Part shown: positions 1 to 6,167 of the stretch, one piece after another | How the letters are laid out: the number at the start of each line of letters is the position of its first letter | Position numbering within the stretch: position 1 is the stretch's first letter | Translations under genes and position numbers: made by a program | Notes under the pieces: generated by a model | What the model was told of the DNA's origin: nothing | The model's database searches: none | What the model saw: the letters and a program-made list of their open reading frames with translations, nothing else | Assembly: GCA_964492545.1 (NCBI GenBank) | Contig: CAZBKO010000076.1 | Span: forward strand, 1-11,493 | From: RGIG1934 sp964492545 | Lineage (GTDB): Bacteria > Bacillota > Clostridia > Lachnospirales > Lachnospiraceae | Reading direction: 5' to 3' | DNA: 11,493 nucleotides

Positions 1-51
1 AATCAACCCGTTAAAATATGTGGTTTCCAATACATATTTTTTATATGAGTT

Positions 52-529
52 TCACAAATTATGGTTGAAATAATCAATATTTCTTCATTGTGTCTTGCAT
101 TGTAAGGCAAATATCACCAAGATAGCCTTTTTTCATATTCCATTCCGCCAGACCACGATAATAGAACAACTTGATTTCATCTGTAATAATGAAGGGAACA
201 ATATTATGCTTCAAGCATTCTTTGAAGAGCAGTAGTCTGCCAATTCTGCCGTTTCCATCTTGAAACGAATGAATTCTTTCAAATCTTACATAAAAATCAA
301 GAAGGGTATCAAATGAAGGCGTCTCCAATTCCTTATATTCTTTTAGCAATTCCTTGATTTTATCCGATACAGCTTCAGGAGTTGTTGTTTCTATACCACC
401 CACTTCATTCGGTAGCTTTTTATAATCACCAACAGCGAACCAGGATTGTCTGCTGTCAGATGTTCCAGATTTAAGCATGCCCTATGATTAACTCATAACG
501 ACATCAGCTTCACTTTTTCTTTTGTTAAA
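52..529 (-). pseudogene. Fic-domain protein remnant (decayed gene)
   Basis: The longest open stretch (478 down to 74, 134 codons) contains the Fic active-site motif HSFQDGNGRIGR at about residues 69-80, with the catalytic His kept. Intact Fic enzymes modify target proteins, usually by transferring AMP from ATP to a hydroxyl side chain. The gene looks broken in three ways. First, in-frame TAA and TAG codons lie just before the apparent ATG, which has no usable ribosome binding site. Second, upstream of those stops the same frame reads KSEADVVMS (491-517), which resembles the helix some 30 residues ahead of LKSGTSDSR in Fic proteins as I recall them; only about five codons separate the two here, suggesting an internal deletion. 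Third, the frame ends at KKY, while the next frame continues as DYFNHNL to a stop at 52-54, the tail expected after the usual YLDYF ending. The N-terminal portion, where many Fic proteins carry their inhibitory helix, is not visible. Confidence 0.72.
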
Positions 530-562
530 TATCTTTAGTACTTTGATTATATATCTTTAGTA
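529..562. repeat. Pair of 12-bp direct repeats upstream of the Fic remnant
   Basis: The 12-mer ATATCTTTAGTA occurs at 529-540 and again at 551-562, separated by 10 bases. It sits at the point where Fic similarity disappears on the 5' side. A 7-bp inverted repeat (ACACTCC at 578-584, GGAGTGT at 610-616) lies nearby. Both may be scars of the rearrangement that broke the Fic gene, or chance in AT-rich DNA. Confidence 0.4.
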
Positions 563-617
563 GGGCTGCCTGGATTGACACTCCAAACAGCGAGGGAGTA
601 AATTGAGGGGGAGTGTA

Positions 618-642
618 TATCTAAACTTATATAAGTTAGATA
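618..642. repeat. AT-rich inverted repeat at the fucO stop codon
   Basis: Arms TATCTAAACTTA (618-629) and TAAGTTAGATA (632-642) pair with one bulged base and enclose the fucO stop codon. It could end transcription of fucO, but the stem is AT-rich and is not followed by a U tract in the direction of transcription, so it is not a standard intrinsic terminator. No better terminator is visible between fucO and the Fic remnant. Confidence 0.35.
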
Positions 643-1784
643 AGCTTTTTGTAAAGCATAGTAATATCTTCTACGCTTGTATCTTTAGGATTACTTGGTC
701 TACATGCATCATCATAAGCTGACTGTGCAAGGAATGGTATATCCTCTTCCTTAACTATATCTTTAAGGTCTGCTGGAATTCCAACATCCTGAGATAACTT
801 CTTAACCGCATCGACAGCTGCTTTTCTGTATTCTTCAACTGTCATATTCTCTGTTCCTTCAACGCCCATAGCCTGTGCAATATATTTGAACTTATCGCCA
901 GTAGCTTCTGCATTGTATTCCATAACTGTAGGAAGAATGATAGCATTTGCAACACCATGTGGTGTATCATATAATGCTCCAAGTGGATGTGCCATTGAAT
1001 GAACAATACCAAGTCCAACATTTGAGAATCCCATTCCAGCTATATACTGTCCAAGAGCCATTCCTTCTCTGCCTTCTGCTGTATTATCAACTGCTCCTCT
1101 AAGAGAACGAGAGATAATCTCAATTGCCTTAAGATGGAACATATCTGAAAGTTCCCAAGCTCCTGCTGTTGTATATCCTTCAATTGCATGTGTAAGGGCA
1201 TCCATACCTGTTGCTGCTGTAAGTCCCTTAGGCATTGATGACATCATATCTGGATCTACAAATGCTACGAGTGGAATATCTTTAGGATCTACACATACCA
1301 TTTTTCTGCTCTTCTGAGCATCTGTAATAACGTAGTTAATTGTAACTTCTGCTGCTGTACCTGCTGTTGTAGGAACTGCAAGAATTGGAACACATTTATT
1401 CTTAGTAGGTGCAACACCTTCAAGACTTCTTACATCTGCAAATTCCGGATTATTAATGATAATACCTATTGCTTTAGCTGTATCCATTGATGAACCACCA
1501 CCAATAGCAATGATATAATCTGTACCAGCTGCTTTAAATGCCTCAACACCTGTCTGTACATTTTCAATAGTTGGATTAGGCTTAATCTCTGAATATACTT
1601 CATATGGAAGACCTGCTCCTTCAAGTACATCAAGAACCTTCTTCGTTACTCCAAACTTAATGAGGTCTGGGTCTGAACATACAAAAGCTTTCTTATATCC
1701 ACGTCCTTTAACTTCTGTAGCAATATCATTGATTGCACCCTTACCATGATAAGATGTTTCATTTAAAATAAATCTGTTGCTCAT
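636..1784 (-). CDS. fucO: Iron-containing alcohol dehydrogenase, lactaldehyde reductase (FucO) type
   Basis: This 382-residue protein has the same length as E. coli FucO and, from memory, many identical blocks (SNRFILNET start, NNPEFADVRSLEG, VPTTAGTAAEVTINYVITD, ALGQYIAGMGFSNVGLG). FucO reduces L-lactaldehyde to 1,2-propanediol with NADH, regenerating NAD+ during anaerobic fucose or rhamnose fermentation in the cytoplasm. The N-terminal nucleotide-binding domain has GGGS at 95-98, and Asp38 lies at the position linked to NAD preference. The group III metal ligands are all present: Asp195, His199, His262 and His276, within TGMDALTHAIEGY and HSMAHPLGALYDTPHGVANA. The start is supported by an AGGAGG 8 nt upstream. 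No fucose or rhamnose catabolic genes lie in the window, so the physiological substrate is inferred; a broader primary-alcohol or glycolaldehyde role is possible. It appears to be transcribed alone. Confidence 0.92.
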   Translation of the reverse strand: MSNRFILNETSYHGKGAINDIATEVKGRGYKKAFVCSDPDLIKFGVTKKVLDVLEGAGLPYEVYSEIKPNPTIENVQTGVEAFKAAGTDYIIAIGGGSSMDTAKAIGIIINNPEFADVRSLEGVAPTKNKCVPILAVPTTAGTAAEVTINYVITDAQKSRKMVCVDPKDIPLVAFVDPDMMSSMPKGLTAATGMDALTHAIEGYTTAGAWELSDMFHLKAIEIISRSLRGAVDNTAEGREGMALGQYIAGMGFSNVGLGIVHSMAHPLGALYDTPHGVANAIILPTVMEYNAEATGDKFKYIAQAMGVEGTENMTVEEYRKAAVDAVKKLSQDVGIPADLKDIVKEEDIPFLAQSAYDDACRPSNPKDTSVEDITMLYKKLI

Positions 1785-1791
1785 TTCAAAT

Positions 1792-1798
1792 ACCTCCT
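1792..1798 (-). promoter_or_regulatory. Ribosome binding site of fucO
   Basis: The minus strand reads AGGAGGT, with 7 nt to the ATG at 1784. This strong match fixes the fucO start. Confidence 0.85.
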
Positions 1799-1812
1799 AA
1801 ATACACTGAATT

Positions 1813-1852
1813 TTTATATCTTTATGATAGCCTTTTCAACACATTTTCTCAA
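1813..1852 (-). promoter_or_regulatory. Putative promoter of fucO
   Basis: On the minus strand TTGAGA (1847-1852) is followed after 17 nt by TATCAT (1824-1829), a reasonable sigma-70 type pair. A second candidate, TTGAAA (1834-1839) and TATAAA (1813-1818) with a 15-nt spacer, overlaps it. Either would initiate downstream of the exporter operon terminator and leave a short leader before the fucO ribosome binding site. Confidence 0.5.
1825..1838 (-). promoter_or_regulatory. cre-like catabolite-response site over the fucO promoter
   Basis: The minus strand reads TGAAAAGGCTATCA. Against the Firmicute cre consensus TGWAANCGNTNWCA it matches every constrained position except one (G instead of C in the central CG). 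It covers most of the -10 box of the better promoter candidate, where CcpA binding would block RNA polymerase. Catabolite repression of a sugar-fermentation dehydrogenase would make sense, but binding is inferred from one degenerate motif. Confidence 0.45.
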
Positions 1853-1905
1853 GTTACAAAAACCCTCTTTTATTCCATTTTGGAACAAATCGAGGGTTTT
1901 GTAAC
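1853..1905 (-). terminator. Intrinsic terminator of the MarR/ABC exporter operon
   Basis: A long stem forms between 1853-1867 and 1892-1905 (GTTACAAAAACCCTC paired with GAGGGTTTTGTAAC, one bulge). On the minus strand it reads as an A-rich arm, a CCCTC/GAGGG core and then a T-run (GTTTTTGT). A small perfect hairpin (TTCCA at 1873-1877, TGGAA at 1881-1885) sits in the loop. It begins 6 nt after the exporter stop codon and separates that operon from fucO. Confidence 0.85.
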
Positions 1906-1910
1906 ATTAC

Positions 1911-3793
1911 TTATTCTAACTCAAAAGCACCAGTGTAAAGCTGGTAATATTTTCCTTTTTCTGCAATCAATTTTTCATGACTGCCTCTTTCAATAATATG
2001 TCCATTTTCAAGAACCATTATTACATCAGAGTTCTTAACTGTTGATAATCTATGAGCAATAACAAATACTGTTCTGTCCTGCATCAGCGCATCCATACCT
2101 CGCTGAACTATTGCTTCTGTTCTTGTATCAATACTTGAAGTTGCCTCATCAAGAATCATTACCGGAGGATCAGCAACTGCTGCTCTTGCTATAGATAATA
2201 ACTGCCTCTGCCCCTGGGACAAATCGCTTCCATCACCTGAAATAACTGTGTCATATCCCTGTGGAAGTGTTGAGATGAACCAATGTGCATTTGCTCTCTT
2301 AGCTGCTGCCATACACTCTTCATCTGTTGCATCAAGACGTCCATATCTGATATTCTCCATTACTGTTCCGGTAAACAGATTAGTCTCCTGAAGAACTATT
2401 CCAAGGGAATGTCTAAGGTCATCCTTCTTGATTTTATTAATATTTATACCATCATATCTGATTTTACCATCTGCAATATCATAAAATCTGTTGATAAGAT
2501 TTGTGATTGTAGTCTTACCNNNNNNNNNNCTGCACCTGTTGCACCAACAAATGCAATTTTTTGACCTTGGTTTGCAAATATGGAAATATCATGTAAAACA
2601 ATTTTCTCTTCGTTGTATCCAAAGTCTACATCATCTAGAAGAACTTCACCCTTTAGCTCTGTGTATGTCAATGTTCCGTCATTATGAGGATGCTTCCATG
2701 CCCATAAGCCTGTTCTTTCAGTTGTTTCAACGATTTCACCATTAACCTTTTTAGCGTTAACAAGTGTAACGTAGCCTTCATCAACCTCTGACTCCTCATC
2801 CATAAGTGAGAAGATTCTTTCAGCTCCGGCAAATGCCATTACCACCATATTAAGCTGCTGTGACATCTGACCAATTGGATTAATGAAATTTCTAGATAAC
2901 TGTAAAAATGTTGCTATTGCGCCAAGTGTTAATACACCGGTTCCTGTAAGTGTAAGGTTTGTTACTTTAGCAATGGCAAGGCCACCACCGACTATGGCAA
3001 CAAGAACATAGAGCACGTAACCTAAGTTATTCATAATAGGCATTAAAATATTTGCATACTTATTTGCTTGTGATGCATTCTTGCATAATTCATCATTTTT
3101 TATATCGAATATTTCTTTGGCTTTATCTTCATGGCAGAATACTTTAACTACCTTCTGTCCATTTATCATTTCTTCAATATATCCATTTACATCACCGATT
3201 GACTGCTGCTGTTTGAAGAAATACTTTCCACTCTTTGTTGCAATTTTCTTAGTAACCATAAGCATTAATGCCACAATTACAACTACAAATATAGAAATCC
3301 ATATGCTTGTTACCAGCATGGCTACGAATACCGAAATAACTGTAAATAATGACGAAATCATCTGTGGAATACTCTGGGCAATCGCCTGTCTAAGTGTATC
3401 TGTATCATTTGTGTAGTAACTCATGATATCTCCATTTGAATGAGTATCGAAATATTTGATGGGTAATGTCTGCATATGCTCAAACATCTCATCTCTTATT
3501 TCTTTTAATACACCCTGAGCAATTGTTACCATTATTCTGTTGTAGAGTAATGTACAAATAATACCTGCTGCGTAAATGATTCCCATTACAATAAGTGCTT
3601 TCATAAGTCCGGTGTATACCGGGTCTGAATCAATAAGAAGTGGAGCGATATATGTGTCAATTAATGTTCCAAGGAAAAGTGATGAAGCTACGCCTGCAAG
3701 TGCTGAGATAACGATGCATACAAGCACTGCAATAAACTGAGCCTTGAACTTCATTACATAAGACATAAGTCTTTTAACTGTTTTTTTATTCAT
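1911..3793 (-). CDS. Half-size ABC exporter, canonical subunit of a heterodimer (BmrD/TM288-like); interrupted by an assembly gap
   Basis: After merging the N-gap (2520-2529) this reads as a 623-residue fusion of six-helix exporter domain and ATPase. Hydrophobic segments cover roughly residues 18-45, 64-85, 145-185 and 250-310. A linker of about 46 residues (336-381, containing ERTGLWAWKHPHNDG) precedes the ATPase. Motifs: Walker A GATGAGKT (417-424, spanning the gap), Q-loop Gln465, signature LSQGQ (521-525, not the usual LSGGQ), Walker B with catalytic Glu546 (MILDEATSSID) and H-loop His577. So it supplies the hydrolysing Walker residues, while its altered signature belongs to the degenerate site. 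The start overlaps the preceding exporter gene by 8 nt, and AAGGAG lies 9 nt upstream. With its partner it should sit in the cytoplasmic membrane and export drugs, peptides or lipid-like compounds; the substrate cannot be read from sequence. Confidence 0.92.
2520..2529. other. Assembly gap (10 Ns) inside a Walker A motif
   Basis: Ten Ns split the exporter gene and shift its apparent frame. The left flank ends in ...CTTACC and the right begins CTGCACC. Joining them with a single shared C gives in-frame codons for GATGAGKT, exactly the Walker A pattern. The Ns therefore appear to be a placeholder of arbitrary size; true missing sequence is probably none. Confidence 0.85.
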
Positions 3794-5537
3794 TGTCCTG
3801 CGCTCCTTTCACCTGTGATTCATATACTTCTCTGTAAATATCATTTGAAGCTAATAATTCTTCATGTGTGCCTATTCCATTTATTTCTCCATTTTCAAGA
3901 ACAATAATCTTATCTGCATCCTGAACAGAAGAAACTCTCTGTGCAATTATTATCTTAGTTGTGTCTGGTATTTCTGTCATAAATGCTTCTCTGATGAGTG
4001 CATCTGTCTTAGTATCAACAGCACTTGTTGAATCATCAAGAATAAGAATTTTCGGTTTCTTAAGCAGTGCTCTTGCTATACATAATCTCTGCTTCTGTCC
4101 ACCGCTGACATTGCTGCCACCCTGTTCGATATATGTGTCATATTTGTCAGGAAATGTTTGAATAAAGCTGTCTGCCTGAGCAAGACGACAGGCCTTTTCT
4201 AATTCCTCATCTGATGCGTTTTCATTTCCCCATCTTAAATTTTCTTTGATTGTTCCAGAAAATAGTACATTTTTCTGAAGAACCATTGCAACTTCATTAC
4301 GAAGAGCTTCAATGTCGTAGTCTCTAACATCTACGTCACCGACCTTAACTGTACCATCGGTAACATCATATAATCTTGGTATCAGCTGAACAAGACTTGA
4401 TTTAGAAGAACCTGTTCCACCAATAATTCCCACTGTCTCACCTGATTTAATTGAAACATTCACATTTTTAAGACAAAGCTTATTCATGTTCCTGCTATAA
4501 CTAAATGCAATATTTTCAAAATCAATATCACCATTCTTAATTTCTGTAACTGCATTTTGTGGGCTTGTGATATCGCTCTGTTCTTCAAGTATCTCAACAA
4601 TTCTCTCTGCCGATGCCCTTGAAATAATAATCATAACAAATACCATTGATAACATCATAAGGCTCATTAGTATCTGCATAATGTATGTCATAAGACTTAA
4701 TAATTTACCTGTTGTAAGTCCAAGTGCTGCATCATTTCCGGATGCAACTATCATTCTTGCTCCAAACCATGAGATAAATATCATGCAGGCATACATGCAA
4801 AACTGCATAACAGGTGCATTGAATGCTAATGTTCTCTCGGCCTTGCTGAAATCATTATAAATAACTGTTGATATATCTTTAAATTTCTTATCCTCGTAAT
4901 CTTCTCTAACGAAGGATTTTACAACTCTTACTCCACGCAAATTTTCCTGAACTACTCTGTTTAATTTATCATATGTCTTAAACACGTGTTCAAATATAGG
5001 ATGCGCTATTCTGATTATTACATAAAGACTGATACCAAGAACAGGCACGCACATTAAAAATATTGATGCAAGCTTGGGACTAATTCTAAATGACATTACC
5101 ATTGAGAATATAAGCATTACCGGTGATCTAAATGCAACTCTTATTATCATCTGATATGCATTCTGAACATTTGTTACATCTGTTGTAAGTCTTGTAACAA
5201 TACTTGCCGTTGAAAATTTATCTATATTTGAAAATGAATAATTCGACACGTTGTAGTACATATCCTTACGAAGATTCTTGGCAAATCCTGCCGATGCATA
5301 TGCCGCACACTTTCCTGATAATGCCCCAAATATTAACGATACAGTCGCTGATATCAAAAGTGCTATTCCCATCTTAATTACATACCCCATATCTCCCTCA
5401 TCAATTCCAAAATCAATCAGATTCGCCATAAATAATGGAATGATTACTTCCATAATAACCTCTAAAGTTACATATATTGGCGCTAGTATTGAATCTTTTT
5501 TATACTCCCTGATGCTTGCTGCAAGCTTCTTTACCAT
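3786..5537 (-). CDS. Half-size ABC exporter, degenerate-site subunit of a heterodimer (BmrC/TM287-like)
   Basis: The chosen start (ATG at 5537, 583 residues) has AGGAGG 8 nt upstream; an in-frame ATG seven codons earlier (5558) has none. Numbering here counts from 5537. A six-helix exporter domain (about 20-308) precedes an ATPase from about 336. Walker A is GGTGSSKS (373-380), with Ser where most ABC proteins have the third Gly. Q-loop is Gln421 and the signature VSGGQ (477-481) is near standard. Walker B ILILDD (497-502) has Asp502 instead of the catalytic Glu, and the H-loop His is Gln533 (IIIAQRVSSV). These substitutions are the known hallmark of the non-hydrolysing subunit in heterodimeric exporters such as BmrCD, LmrCD and TM287/288. 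The 5' end overlaps marR by 38 nt and the 3' end overlaps the partner by 8 nt, pointing to coupled translation. It is likely a membrane exporter under MarR control, substrate unknown. Confidence 0.93.
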   Translation of the reverse strand: MVKKLAASIREYKKDSILAPIYVTLEVIMEVIIPLFMANLIDFGIDEGDMGYVIKMGIALLISATVSLIFGALSGKCAAYASAGFAKNLRKDMYYNVSNYSFSNIDKFSTASIVTRLTTDVTNVQNAYQMIIRVAFRSPVMLIFSMVMSFRISPKLASIFLMCVPVLGISLYVIIRIAHPIFEHVFKTYDKLNRVVQENLRGVRVVKSFVREDYEDKKFKDISTVIYNDFSKAERTLAFNAPVMQFCMYACMIFISWFGARMIVASGNDAALGLTTGKLLSLMTYIMQILMSLMMLSMVFVMIIISRASAERIVEILEEQSDITSPQNAVTEIKNGDIDFENIAFSYSRNMNKLCLKNVNVSIKSGETVGIIGGTGSSKSSLVQLIPRLYDVTDGTVKVGDVDVRDYDIEALRNEVAMVLQKNVLFSGTIKENLRWGNENASDEELEKACRLAQADSFIQTFPDKYDTYIEQGGSNVSGGQKQRLCIARALLKKPKILILDDSTSAVDTKTDALIREAFMTEIPDTTKIIIAQRVSSVQDADKIIVLENGEINGIGTHEELLASNDIYREVYESQVKGAQDNE

Positions 5538-5991
5538 TGCAACATCCTCCTTTTTCATAAATATTTTGTTTGATATTTTCTAATACCTCGTAAAAGATTT
5601 CCACCTTCTCCTTCGGTATTCCCTCTAACATATTTGATTCGATTATCTCAATCTTTCCCATAATCTTATGATGCCCATCAATTGCCTTGTCAGTTAAAAC
5701 AAGTTTCTTAAGTCTGGCATCTCCCGGAACACTCTGTCTGATAATCAGACCATTCTTCTCCATCAGCTTAAGCATTTCTGTGACCGTTGAACGTCTCATC
5801 TCAAATTCATTCTCAAGGTCCTTCTGAAATATATCCTTATCGCTATTATCGTAGATGTAGTCAATAATCCATCCCTGTACCTTAGTAATATTGGCATTAC
5901 CTTCCTTATGTAATTGAAAGGATTCAATATACCTGTTGATAATGTTTGACATTATTCTAATCTGAAAACCTACTGTTTTCTTATTGCACAT
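5500..5991 (-). CDS. MarR-family winged-helix transcriptional regulator
   Basis: The 163-residue protein has the MarR layout: an N-terminal dimerisation helix, a winged helix-turn-helix at about 45-105 (FQKDLENEFEMRRSTVTEMLKLMEKNGLI, then the wing SVPGDARLKKLVLT), and C-terminal dimerisation helices. MarR proteins bind palindromic sites as dimers and are released by small ligands. This one is first in the operon with the two exporter genes and lies just downstream of a palindromic operator, so self-repression together with the exporter is the natural inference. GGAGG lies 6 nt before the ATG. The last 16 residues are glycine- and cysteine-rich (Cys150, Cys151, Cys157); this stretch also carries the exporter's ribosome binding site on the same strand, so its composition may reflect that double use or a real metal/thiol sensor. 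Confidence 0.92.
   Translation of the reverse strand: MCNKKTVGFQIRIMSNIINRYIESFQLHKEGNANITKVQGWIIDYIYDNSDKDIFQKDLENEFEMRRSTVTEMLKLMEKNGLIIRQSVPGDARLKKLVLTDKAIDGHHKIMGKIEIIESNMLEGIPKEKVEIFYEVLENIKQNIYEKGGCCNGKEACSKHQGV
5546..5551 (-). promoter_or_regulatory. Ribosome binding site of the first exporter gene, inside marR
   Basis: AGGAGG on the minus strand, 8 nt before the ATG at 5537, lies within the marR coding region. It decides the exporter start in favour of 5537 over 5558, and implies that ribosomes translating the marR tail pass over the initiation region. Confidence 0.8.
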
Positions 5992-5997
5992 ATACTA

Positions 5998-6002
5998 CCT
6001 CC
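5998..6002 (-). promoter_or_regulatory. Ribosome binding site of marR
   Basis: GGAGG on the minus strand, 6 nt before the ATG at 5991. Confidence 0.8.
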
Positions 6003-6008
6003 GTATAA

Positions 6009-6040
6009 TTAGTTCGCCACCTAACTGTTAGTTCCCTAAC
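6009..6040 (-). promoter_or_regulatory. Probable MarR operator: nested TTAG/CTAA palindromes
   Basis: Within 32 bases the half-sites TTAG and CTAA alternate: GTTAG-TTCC-CTAAC (6027-6040), CTAAC-T-GTTAG (6021-6031) and TTAG...CTAA (6009-6024), sharing arms. The array starts directly at the -10 box and covers the expected transcription start, between promoter and ribosome binding site. That position suits repression by the MarR protein encoded immediately downstream. Binding itself is inferred. Confidence 0.7.
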
Positions 6041-6069
6041 ATTCTAGTAGTATTGTTTTATATTGTCAA
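6041..6069 (-). promoter_or_regulatory. Sigma-70 type promoter of the marR-exporter operon
   Basis: On the minus strand a perfect -35 TTGACA (6064-6069) is separated by exactly 17 nt from TAGAAT (6041-6046), a close -10 match. Transcription would start near 6034, within the palindromic operator, giving a leader of about 40 nt to marR. Confidence 0.85.
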
Positions 6070-6117
6070 GTTAAATAAATTTAATAAATATATAGAGACT
6101 TTCATTTTCGATACAAT

Positions 6118-6152
6118 AAAAGAATCCAAATTCTTTCGAATTCAGATTCTTT
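6118..6152 (-). terminator. Intrinsic terminator after glgX
   Basis: Arms AAAGAATC (6118-6125) and GATTCTTT (6145-6152) continue into an inner AATTC/GAATT stem, closed on the transcribed strand by a GAAA loop. On the minus strand the hairpin ends in TTCTTTTATT. It lies 15 nt past the glgX stop and closes the upstream cluster before the marR promoter. Confidence 0.8.
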
Positions 6153-6167
6153 GTCTATTTATGTATT

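Noticed and set aside
74..478. A functional short Fic toxin, possibly part of a toxin-antitoxin pair
   Set aside because: The start has no ribosome binding site, stops precede it in frame, the tail is frameshifted and no antitoxin-like gene lies next to it within the window.
575..604. Plus-strand TTGACA (575-580) as a promoter
   Set aside because: No good -10 hexamer at the right spacing (best is TAAATT at 18 nt) and no plus-strand gene downstream.
2283..2745. Plus-strand open frames reading across the N-run
   Set aside because: They are antisense to a well-conserved ABC ATPase, have low-complexity Ser/Cys/Ile-rich translations and recognisable domains are absent. They contain the artificial Ns.
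2444..3793. A separate truncated 449-residue exporter and a separate 149-residue ATPase fragment
   Set aside because: They are two halves of one gene; the frame break is created only by the ten Ns, and the join restores a complete Walker A motif.
5538..5558. Upstream ATG at 5558 as the start of the first exporter
   Set aside because: It has no ribosome binding site, while the ATG at 5537 has AGGAGG at good spacing.
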